Numbered from the stretch's first letter, positions 34,356-43,695 are shown. The stretch: 64,000 nt of DNA from Bacteroidota bacterium (GCA_020402865.1 JADBYT010000006.1:186001-250000), one strand, 5' to 3'. Numbers and translations are program-made. Notes: generated from the letters alone by a model not told the origin.

Positions 34356-35116
34356 TTCTTCTCCGCATACTCCGCGTTCTGTTTGGGATCTATGCCATTT
34401 GCATATTCCTTGCCTCGCTGTTTGTTTTTCCGCTGTTGCATGCGCTGGTATTTTTGCTTTTCAGCGAGAAGAAAGCGCCGCATATTGCACACCGCCGCAT
34501 ATCGCGGGTGTGGGCTTACTACCTGCATTTCTTCTTCTTTCAACCCATACGCGTAAAAAACCGCGAAGTGCTTGATCCTGAAAAAGCCTACGTGTTTATT
34601 GCCAACCACCGCTCACAATTAGATATTCCGCTTTTTGCCGTAGCCTGCAAAAACACATTCCGCTTTCTGGCGAAGGCCGAACTTACCAAAGTACCGCTGA
34701 TGGGTTATGTAATTAAAAAACTTTACATCACCGTAAATCGCAAAGATGCCACCGACCGCAACCGGAGCATTGAGAAAATGAAACGTTCGATCGACGACGG
34801 CATTTCAGTATTCATTTGCCCCGAAGGCACACGCAACCGCAAGGAAGAACCCATTGTGTCTGAATTCCGCGATGGGGCTTTCCGCCTGGCCATTCTTGCG
34901 CAACAGCCGCTGGCTGTGCTTACAGTGTATAACACCGGCGACAAGCTGCATCCCAACCGCCCGTTTGAAATGTCGCCCGGAGCGATATATGCAAAATGGA
35001 GTGAGCCCATTGATACACGCGGCTTAACGGTTGAAGATATACCCGCACTGCGCGAACGCGTGCACCGGCAAATGACCGAAGACATACGCCGTTTCAGGGA
35101 AACCGGCCAATGGTAA
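34352..35116 (+). CDS. plsC: 1-acyl-sn-glycerol-3-phosphate acyltransferase
   Basis: 254 residues. One or two N-terminal membrane helices (ILRVLFGIYAICIFLASLFVFPLL) precede the acyltransferase domain. Motif I is NHRSQLDIP (HxxxxD catalytic pair), motif III is PEGTRNRKEEP, and LGYVIKK-like and YNTGDKL segments follow. It adds the second acyl chain to lysophosphatidic acid to make phosphatidic acid at the inner membrane. The start overlaps the ATPase stop (ATGA). It is convergent with cysN, the stops only 6 bp apart, with no hairpin between. Confidence 0.9.
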   Translation: MILLRILRVLFGIYAICIFLASLFVFPLLHALVFLLFSEKKAPHIAHRRISRVWAYYLHFFFFQPIRVKNREVLDPEKAYVFIANHRSQLDIPLFAVACKNTFRFLAKAELTKVPLMGYVIKKLYITVNRKDATDRNRSIEKMKRSIDDGISVFICPEGTRNRKEEPIVSEFRDGAFRLAILAQQPLAVLTVYNTGDKLHPNRPFEMSPGAIYAKWSEPIDTRGLTVEDIPALRERVHRQMTEDIRRFRETGQW

Positions 35117-35122
35117 TCACGG

Positions 35123-36370
35123 TTATATTACAAACGCCACTCCGGCTGTGGTATGTGTATGCTCGTCGATAAGAATGAAGGCGCCGTTGTATTTATTTGC
35201 CGCATAGCTTTCGGCAAACACGGGCTGTGCAAGACGAAGCGAGATGATGCCGATTTCGTTAAGCTTTAATTCTGCAACGCCCTGCTCGGCCGCCAGCGTT
35301 TCTACACTGATGCGCGCCGAAATGGCTGATACCTTTGCCTTTACACGATTCACGCCATGCTGAAGTGTATAGGTTTTTCCCTGCACGAGCGGCGCGGAAT
35401 CAAGCCAGCAAATGCGGGCTTCGAGTTCTTTTGCCGGTGCGGGAGCCTCGGTTTCTCGGGCAAGCATGCCGCCACGGCTGAGATCAATTTCGGTGGTGAG
35501 TGTAAGCACCACGCTTTGCCCGGCTGTTGCCGCGTGCACTTCCTCCATACCGGCATACACTTTATCCACCACCGAAGTTTGCTGTGACGGCAATGCCACC
35601 ACACGATCGCCACGACGCAGCACTCCTGCAGCCACACGCCCTGCAAAGCCCCGAAAATCGTGATACTGTTCCGACTTGGGACGAATAACCTGCTGCACCG
35701 GAAAACGTGCAGGCAGTTGTGCCGCAATGCTGGTATAGTCAATACTTTCGAGACAGCCCAGCAGGTGCGGGCCGTTGTACCACGGCATGGCTTCTGACGG
35801 GCGCGCAATGTTTTCGCCCCAGAGCGCGGCCACGGGAATAAACGTGAGCTGCTGTTCGGCATAAGAAGCCAATGCTGTAAGCGTTGCAAAGTCGCTGCAG
35901 ATTTCCTCAAACCGTTCAGCACTATATCCGGCCAGATCCATTTTGTTTACACACACCACCACATACGGAATGCGCAGCAGCTGGGTAATGTAGTAGTGGC
36001 GGCGCGTTTGTTCGGCAATGCCGTTGCGCGCATCCACAAGTATTATGGCTACCTGCGCGGTGCTTGCGCCGGTAATCATGTTGCGTGTATATTCAAAATG
36101 GCCGGGCGTATCGGCCACAATGTATTTGCGGCGCAGCGTGCTGAAATAAATATGTGCCACATCGATGGTGATGCCCTGTTCGCGTTCAGCCACAAGCCCG
36201 TCGGTAAGCAGCGAAAGATCAGGGTATTCAATGCCCCTGCGGCGGCTGGCCTGCACAATGGCATCGAGCTTATCCTGCGTAATGCTGTTTGTTTCATACA
36301 GCATGCGGCCAATGAGTGTGCTTTTTCCGTCGTCCACACTTCCTGCGGTGGCAATGCGTAATATATCCAT
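35123..36370 (-). CDS. cysN: Sulfate adenylyltransferase subunit 1 (GTPase)
   Basis: 415 residues from the ATG at 36370 (MDILRIATAGSVDDGKST), the usual CysN start; upstream in-frame ATGs run into the transporter gene. EF-Tu-like GTPase motifs: GSVDDGKST (G1), DTPGHFEYTRNM (G3), NKMDLAGYS (G4). Two beta-barrel domains follow. CysN with CysD activates sulfate to APS, GTP hydrolysis driving the reaction. No APS kinase (CysC) domain is fused, which agrees with direct APS reduction by the CysH encoded upstream. It is the last gene of the operon, 2 bp behind the transporter. Confidence 0.96.
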   Translation of the reverse strand: MDILRIATAGSVDDGKSTLIGRMLYETNSITQDKLDAIVQASRRRGIEYPDLSLLTDGLVAEREQGITIDVAHIYFSTLRRKYIVADTPGHFEYTRNMITGASTAQVAIILVDARNGIAEQTRRHYYITQLLRIPYVVVCVNKMDLAGYSAERFEEICSDFATLTALASYAEQQLTFIPVAALWGENIARPSEAMPWYNGPHLLGCLESIDYTSIAAQLPARFPVQQVIRPKSEQYHDFRGFAGRVAAGVLRRGDRVVALPSQQTSVVDKVYAGMEEVHAATAGQSVVLTLTTEIDLSRGGMLARETEAPAPAKELEARICWLDSAPLVQGKTYTLQHGVNRVKAKVSAISARISVETLAAEQGVAELKLNEIGIISLRLAQPVFAESYAANKYNGAFILIDEHTHTTAGVAFVI

Positions 36371-36372
36371 GG

Positions 36373-37668
36373 TTATAAAAATGCTTTTATCATTATGCGC
36401 ACGCTCCATGCCATAACCAGTATGCCCACAGCAATGAGCAGCGTACGTGCGGGAAGTTTACCCGCCAGCCGCACGGCTATGGGCGATGCCGCTGCGCCGC
36501 CCAGCAACAGGCCGGCAATTACGGGCCAGTGGCCGGTGCCGGCCAGCGCAAAAAATGTGATGGCGCTGGTGAGTGTAACAAAAAATTCGGTGAGGCTTAC
36601 CGAGCCAATGGTGTAGCGCGGACTGCGGCCACCGGCCAGCAATGTGCTTGTAACCAGCGGCCCCCAGCCGCCGCCGCCAAACGAATCGAAAAAGCCGCCT
36701 GCTGCGGCAAGCCAGCCAATGCGTTTTACCTTGCGCTGCGGTTTGCTTAACTGAAATGCGCGCAGCAAAATACGAATGCCGAGAAAAAACGCATAGCCCG
36801 AAAGCAGCGGCATGAGCCAGCTGCCGGCATGCTGCCCCAGCAGCACCAGACCAACGGCACCGGCAATGGCGCCCAGCACACCCGGAAACACAAGATGGCG
36901 AAACAGTTTGCGGTTTACATTGCCAAACCGGTAATGGCTGTAACCCGAAATGCCCGAAGTAAACACTTCTGACGTGTGAATGGCCGCGCTGATGCTTACC
37001 GGATTTACACCCGCCGTGAGCAAACATGTGGCCGACACTAATCCGTAGCCCATGCCCAGCGCACCATCTATGAGTTGTGCAAAAAAACCGGTAAGCACAA
37101 AAACGCCAAACGATCCGCCAAACAATTCGGCAGTAGCGGTAAGTAAATCGCGCACGGGTGGCAGCGGCAGGTACGAAAGCATAATATGCCCGCCAAGCAT
37201 GAGTCCGAATGCAATAATCAGCAGCGTAGCGATGCGTTTCCAGTTGCGCTCACTGCCCTGCACAACGTTTTGCACACGGTGCAAGGTTGCCGGCGCGGGC
37301 AATTGCTCCTCGGTTTCGGATGCAATGGAGAAAAGGAGATTGTGCTCTACACAGTCGTGCCGCAATTGCTCTACCAGATCAGTGTAGGAGGTGGCGGCAA
37401 TTACAAGCTGCACATCAATAAGGTCAGTTGTGTGATAGGTTTTTTGCACCAGCGTAAGCTGGCTGTGTTGCACGGCCAGCTGTTTAAGCGCCGTACTGAA
37501 AAACGGAGCCAGCAAGGTAATCTCCGCATCGGGCGACTGTTGAAGCAGCTGTGCAGCCAGCGTGGCGCCGCGTGCGCCGTCGCTTACCAGCAACACACGC
37601 TTATTGTCGGGCAGCACCAAAACGGTGTGTCCGGCAGCAAACGAAAGGCTGTGGCTGGTGGCGTGCAT
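36373..37668 (-). CDS. TSUP (TauE/SafE) transporter with an N-terminal CysG-like Rossmann domain
   Basis: 431 residues from the ATG at 37668, which sits 4 bp from the cysD stop. The first ~135 residues look like the NAD-binding precorrin-2 dehydrogenase domain of CysG: DNKRVLLVSDGARGATLAAQ, AEITLLAPFF, DVQLVIAATSYTDLVEQL. However, the glycine-rich loop is altered (SDGARGA for GGGxxA). From about 145 come eight hydrophobic segments with the TSUP motif FFAQLIDGALGMGYGL and, in the second half, GFFDSFGGGGWGPL. It probably moves sulfate, sulfite or a related sulfur anion. Lying between cysD and cysN, it is surely part of sulfate assimilation. The fused domain may sense a nucleotide or be a relic. 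Confidence 0.85.
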   Translation of the reverse strand: MHATSHSLSFAAGHTVLVLPDNKRVLLVSDGARGATLAAQLLQQSPDAEITLLAPFFSTALKQLAVQHSQLTLVQKTYHTTDLIDVQLVIAATSYTDLVEQLRHDCVEHNLLFSIASETEEQLPAPATLHRVQNVVQGSERNWKRIATLLIIAFGLMLGGHIMLSYLPLPPVRDLLTATAELFGGSFGVFVLTGFFAQLIDGALGMGYGLVSATCLLTAGVNPVSISAAIHTSEVFTSGISGYSHYRFGNVNRKLFRHLVFPGVLGAIAGAVGLVLLGQHAGSWLMPLLSGYAFFLGIRILLRAFQLSKPQRKVKRIGWLAAAGGFFDSFGGGGWGPLVTSTLLAGGRSPRYTIGSVSLTEFFVTLTSAITFFALAGTGHWPVIAGLLLGGAAASPIAVRLAGKLPARTLLIAVGILVMAWSVRIMIKAFL

Positions 37669-37672
37669 GGGA

Positions 37673-38575
37673 TCAGAAGTAGCCTTCTTTTTTGCGTTGT
37701 TCCATGGCCGCCTCGCTGCGCTTATCGTCGATGCGGGCACCGCGTTCGGAGATTTTTGCAGACAGAATTTCTTCGATGATTCGTTCCACCGTAGCAGCAG
37801 CAGAGCTTACAGCAGCTGTACACGTCATATCACCCACGGTACGGAAACGTACAGTAGCTTTGAAGGGCACTTCGTCGGGCTGCACATTTAAAAATTCGCT
37901 GTGCGGCCAGATCAGTCCGTCGCGCTCGATGACACTGCGCTGGTGAGAGAAGTATATTGAAGGAATGGCAAGGTCTTCTTTGAGAATGTATGTCCACACA
38001 TCAAGCTCGGTCCAGTTGCTGATGGGGAACACACGTACGTTTTCGCCCACGTCGATAATTCCGTTGAGCATATCAAACAATTCGGGCCGTTGTTTTTTGG
38101 GTTCCCACTGCCCGAAATCGTTGCGCACGGAGAAGATGCGTTCTTTGGCGCGGGCCTTTTCCTCGTCGCGGCGTGCACCGCCGATGCAGGCGTCGAACTT
38201 AAATTCTTCGATGGCATCGAGCAGGGTAACGGTTTGCAGCACGTTGCGGCTGGCGTATTTGCCGGTTTCTTCCTTTACACGGCCTTTGTTAATGCTGTCC
38301 TGCACGTAGCGCACAATAAGTTCGGCGCCAGTTTCGCGCACAAGCCAGTCGCGAAACTCGATGGTTTCGGGGAAATTGTGGCCGGTATCAATATGAAGCA
38401 GCGGAAAGGGAATGCGTGCGGGCCAGAATGCTTTTTGTGCAAGGCGCACGAGCGTAATGGAGTCTTTACCTCCGCTGAAGAGCAGTGCAGGCCGCTCAAA
38501 CTGTGCGGCTACTTCGCGCATGATGTAAATGCTTTCGTCTTCGAGCTGTGCGGGAAAAGAGGGAATGCCAGACAT
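37673..38575 (-). CDS. cysD: Sulfate adenylyltransferase subunit 2
   Basis: 300 residues from the ATG at 38575 (MSGIPSFPAQLEDESIYIMREV), the normal CysD length. The PP-loop ATP pyrophosphatase motif is LLFSGGKDSITLVRLAQKAF, followed by LLHIDTGHNFPE, GGARRDEEKARAKER and the C-terminal RFRTVGDMTCTA. With CysN it forms adenosine 5'-phosphosulfate from ATP and sulfate. Frames extending to 38869 overlap cysH and are not used. The gene lies 31 bp after cysH and 4 bp before the transporter gene. Confidence 0.97.
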   Translation of the reverse strand: MSGIPSFPAQLEDESIYIMREVAAQFERPALLFSGGKDSITLVRLAQKAFWPARIPFPLLHIDTGHNFPETIEFRDWLVRETGAELIVRYVQDSINKGRVKEETGKYASRNVLQTVTLLDAIEEFKFDACIGGARRDEEKARAKERIFSVRNDFGQWEPKKQRPELFDMLNGIIDVGENVRVFPISNWTELDVWTYILKEDLAIPSIYFSHQRSVIERDGLIWPHSEFLNVQPDEVPFKATVRFRTVGDMTCTAAVSSAAATVERIIEEILSAKISERGARIDDKRSEAAMEQRKKEGYF

Positions 38576-38606
38576 GAGTTGTATTGAAAAGTTGAGCGGA
38601 GTAAAG

Positions 38607-39317
38607 TTAGGAAGAATGCAGGCCACATTCTTTGTGCGAGTTTTCCCACCACCAGCGTCCGGCGCGGATATCTTCGCCGGGCTGTACGGCACGGGTGCAG
38701 GGTGCGCAGCCAATGCTTGGAAAGCCTTTGGCGTGCAGGGCATTGAGCGGAATGCGGTGCTGGCTTGCAAACGCTTCTGTTTGTTCGAGCGACCAGTCGA
38801 GCAGCGGATTGAATTTAAGCAGCTGATACGCTTCGTCCCACGCCACAAACTGCAGGCTGCCGCGTGCATTGCTTTGTGCGGCGCGCAGGCCGGTAATCCA
38901 CACCGAGGCGCCGCGAAGTGCGCGTTGCAATGGTTCCACTTTGCGGATGTGGCAGCAAGCCTTGCGCTGCGCTACCGAATTGTAGAAGCTGTTGGGCCCG
39001 TTTTGGTTTACGAAATCCTGCACGGGCTGCGCCTGCGGAAAAAACACATGGACCGCAATTTTATAGCGGGTGCGGGTAAGTTCAAGCACATCATACGTTT
39101 CCTGAAAAAGCCGGCCTGTGTCGATAGTGAAAATTTGCACGGGTGTTTTTTCAGCCGCAATGAGGTGTGTAAGCACCTGATCTTCGAGCCCGAGCGACGA
39201 GGAAAAGCGTGCGCTGCCGGGAAACTGAGCCAACACCCGTTTCAGCCTTTCGGAAACAGAAAGAGGCTGAAGCTGTGTGTTGAGTGCGTGAAGTATTTCG
39301 GGCGAAATGGCCTGCAT
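38607..39317 (-). CDS. cysH: Adenylyl-sulfate reductase (assimilatory, FeS type)
   Basis: 236 residues. PP-loop-like SSSLGLEDQVLTHLI, FTIDTGRLFQETYDV and WITGLRAAQSNARG bind the nucleotide. Two Cys pairs (KACCHIRKV near 120 and GCAPCTRAV near 205) mark the [4Fe-4S] cluster of APS reductases as opposed to PAPS reductases. The catalytic C-terminal Cys lies in SHKECGLH. It reduces APS to sulfite with thioredoxin or glutaredoxin. It is first in the cysH-cysD-transporter-cysN operon; no sulfite reductase is in the window. Confidence 0.95.
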   Translation of the reverse strand: MQAISPEILHALNTQLQPLSVSERLKRVLAQFPGSARFSSSLGLEDQVLTHLIAAEKTPVQIFTIDTGRLFQETYDVLELTRTRYKIAVHVFFPQAQPVQDFVNQNGPNSFYNSVAQRKACCHIRKVEPLQRALRGASVWITGLRAAQSNARGSLQFVAWDEAYQLLKFNPLLDWSLEQTEAFASQHRIPLNALHAKGFPSIGCAPCTRAVQPGEDIRAGRWWWENSHKECGLHSS

Positions 39318-39336
39318 GTGCTTTTAATTTGCGGGG

Positions 39337-39386
39337 CAAAGATGCGGATTTTGATTTATTCCTACAAATCCTATTTACATAGTAGG
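39337..39386 (-). promoter_or_regulatory. Promoter and candidate operator of the cys operon
   Basis: On the minus strand TTTG (39365-39368) and CATCTTTG (39337-39344) are spaced 20 bp, close to the -33/-7 pattern. CCTAC (39361-39365) and GTAGG (39382-39386) form an inverted repeat enclosing CTAT-ttac-ATAG (39371-39382); together they overlap the -33 element. This is a good place for Rrf2-type repression by the product of the neighbouring gene. Confidence 0.45.
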
Positions 39387-39544
39387 GGTTAGTGGTTATT
39401 TTGGAAAGCAGGTGACCGGGGTTTATAGCCGCGATTGCAGTGGAAACCCGGCGGCAGGAAAATGTATAGTGGTAACGAAGCCGGGTTGGAGCGTAAAGCG
39501 CGAGCAGCAGGTATTTTGAAACACCCTCAGGTTCGCTCCAACGT

Positions 39545-40000
39545 TTACTTTTTCTTTTTTGATCCTGTTTTTGCGTCCGGTTTGGAAAGCGCGGCAATAT
39601 CAGCAATGGTTTTACCTTCGAGCACTTTGAGTGTGGCATCGCGCACTTCGAAGAAGAGGTGGCGGAGTTCGCAGGTTCCTTCGGGATAGGGGCAGATGCG
39701 GCAGGGTTCGTAGAATTTTTTGCTGACGCAAGGCAGCAGGGCCACCGGGCCGTCGGTAGCGCGAATTACTTCAACCAGTGTAATCTGGGCGGGGTTGCGC
39801 AGCAGGTAATAGCCGCCACCTTTGCCAGCGCGGCTGCCGAGGATGGAAGCGCGGCGCAGTTCGAGCAGGATGGCTTCGAGAAATTTGCCGGGGATTTTGC
39901 GTGCTGCCGCAATTTGCTGGATGGGGACAAAGCCATCTTCGTAATGCTCGGCAAGGTAAGTGAGGGCGTGAAGCGCGTATTGGGATTTGTTGGAAAGCAT
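39545..40000 (-). CDS. Rrf2 family transcriptional regulator
   Basis: 151 residues. The winged-helix domain begins MLSNKSQYALHALTYLAEHY, with IQQIAAARKIPGKFLEAILLELRRA (recognition helix) and SRAGKGGGYYLLRNP (wing), all diagnostic of Rrf2. A Cys-rich segment (LPCVSKKFYEPCRICPYPEGTC, five Cys) is like the FeS-binding part of IscR-type members. It ends in a Lys-rich tail. In Firmicutes the Rrf2 protein CymR controls sulfur genes. Its position just upstream of cysHDN in the same orientation, 227 bp away, suggests the same here by inference. Confidence 0.92.
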   Translation of the reverse strand: MLSNKSQYALHALTYLAEHYEDGFVPIQQIAAARKIPGKFLEAILLELRRASILGSRAGKGGGYYLLRNPAQITLVEVIRATDGPVALLPCVSKKFYEPCRICPYPEGTCELRHLFFEVRDATLKVLEGKTIADIAALSKPDAKTGSKKKK

Positions 40001-40023
40001 GCAAAAAACAGCTATGGTTAATG

Positions 40024-40056
40024 CAAACTTAAACAGTTATATCTGATCTGTAACTG
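40024..40056 (-). promoter_or_regulatory. Promoter and inverted repeat before the Rrf2 gene
   Basis: TAAGTTTG on the minus strand (40024-40031) is a full -7 consensus 23 bp before the ATG at 40000. CAGTTA (40034-40039) and TAACTG (40051-40056) form an inverted repeat directly upstream, between the -7 and -33 positions, suggesting autoregulation. Confidence 0.4.
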
Positions 40057-40154
40057 ATTTTGGACATTCTAAATGACACAGAAAATGATTGGCTGAAACC
40101 GTTCTTGCGTTTTTCAGTGTAAATATACCAGCTAACCATTTAGAAACAACCTTG

Positions 40155-40186
40155 TTTGTATTTTGAAATTCAGGTGTTTAGCTTTG
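40155..40186 (+). promoter_or_regulatory. Promoter of the 40213 surface gene
   Basis: TTTG (40155-40158), a 20-bp spacer and TAGCTTTG (40179-40186) match the Bacteroidota -33/-7 consensus closely, 26 bp before the ATG at 40213. Confidence 0.6.
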
Positions 40187-40212
40187 TTTTTAGTTGCCCA
40201 GCCTAACGGATT

Positions 40213-43200
40213 ATGCGTCAGTTTTACTTAATTTTGATTATGCCTATGAATTATTCTTTGTTGTTTTTATTATTTGCTTTTTGCACCGGTTTCCTCACGC
40301 CCGAAGCCGCAGCACAGGCCGTTGGTCCGTTTCAGACCCGCAATCCGTTTCAGGATAATGTGTTTATAGAAAACAATGGTCAGTTTGTTTCGCGTTTTCA
40401 CCCCGAAGATAAAGTACACTATGCCATCACCAACTCAGGCGAGTTGTTTCAGTTTTCGAGCCGGGGCGTGGAAGTGCTCACCTCCTCTAGCCGGTCGAAA
40501 AAAGACGAGGCGCTGAAAGGTGAAAAAACGGCAGAGCAGATTGAAGCTTCCACACGCCGCAATGTAGGGCATTACAGTTTTGTAGCGATGCGCTGGCTGG
40601 GGGCTGACACTACGGTTGTGCCGCAGGCGCAGAAGCAGAAAAAACATACGGTTACCTATTTGCAAAAAACCGAAACGGGCGGCTACACCACCCTGCGCGC
40701 TGCCGCTTTTGAAAAAATTGTGTACCGGAATATTTATCCCGGTATTGACGTGGAATACATTATCCCCGAAAGCGGTGGTGTGAAATACACGTTTGTGGTA
40801 CATGCCGGCGCCGATCCATCACAAATACGCTTACAATATACCGGCGAGCAAACCGGCATGCACCTGCTGCCCAACGGAGCTTTTGAAATAAGCACACCCG
40901 ACGGTTTTGTGCGTGAAGAAGCGCCCGTGTGCTACACCGCCGACGAAAATCCGGTAAACTCCGCCTTCAGTTTTGACGGCTCCACACTGCGCTTTGTATT
41001 TCCGAACGGCTACGACAACACGCAAACCCTGCTCATAGACCCATGGGTGGTTACAAACCTGACCAACCTGAGCACCTCGCAAAACGGCTACGATGTGCGC
41101 ATGGACAACTTCGGAAACCTGTTTGTGTATGGCGGCGGCGACCCTACCGGGCTGGCCGTGCCGCCCTATCAGGTAGCCAAGTACGACCAGACAGGCAACC
41201 TGCTGTGGACATTTAACGGCACGGTAGCCTCGCAAAGCTGGACATCAGTGGGGCAGCTTGCCTTTGCGCCAAGCAACATACTGGTGGACCGCATAACCGG
41301 CAAAACATACATTGGTCAGGCCTACAACAACTCAGGCGCACAAATTGTACGCCTTGACCCGCAGGGCAACTACGACAACTTTATTACCGTGCAGTCAACC
41401 TTTTTTGAAGAGATCTGGGATTTTGTGTTTGACTGCAACATTAACCAGATTTATGCCCTGGGCGGTGGCACCACATCAAACATAAATTTTGGTGTGGTAA
41501 ACAGTGTAACCGGTACAGTTACCTCCTCCAACATAACCGGAACCGCATCGGGCGCGGGTGAAGATGCCGTAAACGTAACTACAGACCCCGCTGGTAATGT
41601 GTACTGCATTTTTGCCTGCGGAATGACCCCGTCTGTAAACAACCATATTTTTAAAGTAAACAGCACATTTAATGGTTTTGTGTGGACAGCCCCCTCGGGC
41701 TACATGACCATGAACGAAGGAAACAACCGCCCCTTTTTGCCCAACACCACTTTCTTTTCGGGCAACGGACACAATTGTCTGGCAGCCGATAATACGTTTT
41801 TGTATTACTACGACGGTTTCAACCTGAAAGCCTTTAACTCCGCCACCGGCGCTCCGGCAGGCGTACCCGCTACGCTGCCCGGCTATACCTTACTGCACCA
41901 GGGCGGCATTGCGGTTGACAACTGCGGCAATATTTACATGGGCGGTGTGGGGCAAATACACATTTACCAGTTTAACGGCTCTGCTTTTTCGCAAACCGGA
42001 ACAATTAGTCTTGGTGCAAATCTGAGTACCGCCCATGTGTACGACATACGCTACAACACGGCCAACCAGACCCTGTATGTATCGGGAGAAGATTTTGTGG
42101 GCGTGTACAGTGCCACGGCCAGTGTAAACTGTTCGAGTATTTCGGTGTTTGTAACGGCCGATTGCAGCGGAACAGCCGTGGCGGGTGTACTGACTACAGT
42201 GGCAAATCCGCAAATTACCTACACCTGGTACGACAGCAACGGCAATGTAGTGGGCACCAGCACCTCCGCCAATCTTACCGATACGATAACCGGTTTAAGC
42301 CAGAGCGGAAACTACATTGTATTTGCACAGGTAAACGGCCTCTGCGGCGGTCCGCTGGCCATAGACACATTCAGCATGAACATATTGCCGATAAATGTGG
42401 GGCCGGTGGTGCCGGTTTCGTGTTTCGGGCTGAGCGACGGAAGTGCTGCTGTTAGCGTAGTATCGGGCAATCCGCCTTATACGTATGTGTGGAATACCAC
42501 GCCACCACAAAATACGCCCACCCTGTTAAACCTGGCGGCCGGCACTTACCAATGTACCATAAGCGATACACTGGGCTGCTCAAATACGGTAACCGTAACC
42601 ATTACGCAGCCGCCAGCCCTTGCCGCCACAACCACAGGAGCAAGTGTGCTTTGCTCGGGCGCGGCCACTACGCTGGCGGTAACACCTGCCGGCGGAACAA
42701 GCCCCTACTCCATTTTGTGGACGCCCGGCGGACCCGGCAACAGCATTACCGTATCGCCAACTGTGAACACTGTGTATCAGTATCAGGTAACCGATTCGGC
42801 AGGATGCACATACAGCGATACGGTAAGTGTAACAGTGCTTGATGCCGGTGTGGCTGCCTTTGCCGCCACGCCGGGCGGATGCACGCCGTGGCCGGTGTCG
42901 TTTACCGATCAGAGCACGGCCTCTGGCAGCGCGGTGGTAACTACGTGGCTATGGGATTTTGGCGACGGAAACACGGCAACCGTTCAAAACCCGCAACACA
43001 CCTACCTAACCGCCGGCGTGTACACGGTGTCGCTTGTAATTACGTTCAGCAACGGCTGCTCTGCATCCATTACGCAGCCCAACCTGGTAACCATCAGCGC
43101 AAGTCCGGTAGCGGCATTTACCTTCAGCGAATTATCCGGCGGACTGTTTCAGTTTACCGACCAATCGACCAATGCAGCTTCGTGGTTCTGGGACTTTGGC

Positions 43201-43611
43201 GACGGCGGCACCTCTACGGTGCAGAATCCCACACATACGTATGTGGTTGGTGACACCTCATACTATAACGCCACGCTTGTAGTAACCAGCCCCAACGGTT
43301 GCACCGACACGGCCGGAGCGCGCATAGAGGTGCGTGATTTCATCATCTACATTCCGAACACCTTTACCCCCAACGGCGACGGCGACAACGATGGTTTCAC
43401 GGCCTACGGCATAGGTATAGCCACGTTTGACATGATGGTGTTTGACCGCTGGGGCATGCTGCTTTATCAAACCAACGATATAAACCGCATGTGGGACGGC
43501 ACATTTAAGGGCAACCTTGTGCAAATGGATACTTACGTGTATAAAATACGGGTAAGAGATGTGTTTGGCCGGCAACATGAATATATCGGCCATGTGAATG
43601 TGGTGCGTTAA
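40213..43611 (+). CDS. Surface protein with DUF7948-like domain, beta-propeller, PKD repeats and type B sorting domain
   Basis: 1132 residues. The start at 40213 gives a signal peptide with an Arg at position 2; ATGs at 40240 and 40246 are alternatives. The N-terminal domain (about 45-280) has FIENNGQFVSRF, VHYAI and VYRNIYPGIDVEYI, typical of the domain before SBBP propellers. A propeller region (about 285-640) with NYDNF, GGGTTSN and NIYMGG follows. Ig/PKD-like repeats (about 650-1040) include two clear PKD cores, WLWDFGDGNT and WFWDFGDGGT. The C-terminus IPNTFTPNGDGDNDGF ... FDRWGMLLYQ ... DTYVYKI is a gliding-motility type (type B) T9SS sorting domain. It is probably displayed on the outer membrane. 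Confidence 0.92.
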   Translation: MRQFYLILIMPMNYSLLFLLFAFCTGFLTPEAAAQAVGPFQTRNPFQDNVFIENNGQFVSRFHPEDKVHYAITNSGELFQFSSRGVEVLTSSSRSKKDEALKGEKTAEQIEASTRRNVGHYSFVAMRWLGADTTVVPQAQKQKKHTVTYLQKTETGGYTTLRAAAFEKIVYRNIYPGIDVEYIIPESGGVKYTFVVHAGADPSQIRLQYTGEQTGMHLLPNGAFEISTPDGFVREEAPVCYTADENPVNSAFSFDGSTLRFVFPNGYDNTQTLLIDPWVVTNLTNLSTSQNGYDVRMDNFGNLFVYGGGDPTGLAVPPYQVAKYDQTGNLLWTFNGTVASQSWTSVGQLAFAPSNILVDRITGKTYIGQAYNNSGAQIVRLDPQGNYDNFITVQSTFFEEIWDFVFDCNINQIYALGGGTTSNINFGVVNSVTGTVTSSNITGTASGAGEDAVNVTTDPAGNVYCIFACGMTPSVNNHIFKVNSTFNGFVWTAPSGYMTMNEGNNRPFLPNTTFFSGNGHNCLAADNTFLYYYDGFNLKAFNSATGAPAGVPATLPGYTLLHQGGIAVDNCGNIYMGGVGQIHIYQFNGSAFSQTGTISLGANLSTAHVYDIRYNTANQTLYVSGEDFVGVYSATASVNCSSISVFVTADCSGTAVAGVLTTVANPQITYTWYDSNGNVVGTSTSANLTDTITGLSQSGNYIVFAQVNGLCGGPLAIDTFSMNILPINVGPVVPVSCFGLSDGSAAVSVVSGNPPYTYVWNTTPPQNTPTLLNLAAGTYQCTISDTLGCSNTVTVTITQPPALAATTTGASVLCSGAATTLAVTPAGGTSPYSILWTPGGPGNSITVSPTVNTVYQYQVTDSAGCTYSDTVSVTVLDAGVAAFAATPGGCTPWPVSFTDQSTASGSAVVTTWLWDFGDGNTATVQNPQHTYLTAGVYTVSLVITFSNGCSASITQPNLVTISASPVAAFTFSELSGGLFQFTDQSTNAASWFWDFGDGGTSTVQNPTHTYVVGDTSYYNATLVVTSPNGCTDTAGARIEVRDFIIYIPNTFTPNGDGDNDGFTAYGIGIATFDMMVFDRWGMLLYQTNDINRMWDGTFKGNLVQMDTYVYKIRVRDVFGRQHEYIGHVNVVR

Positions 43612-43687
43612 GCGTTTCGCCCGAATGCGCATCGGGAAGGATGCCTGTTTCAGGGTGATGGAATTTCAGGAATACAACATTCCCTCT

Positions 43688-43695
43688 TACATTTA
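43688..43695 (+). promoter_or_regulatory. Putative -7 element (TACATTTA) of the 43700 lipoprotein
   Basis: TACATTTA ends five bases before the ATG at 43700, another start-proximal case. It supports this start over 43598. Confidence 0.35.
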
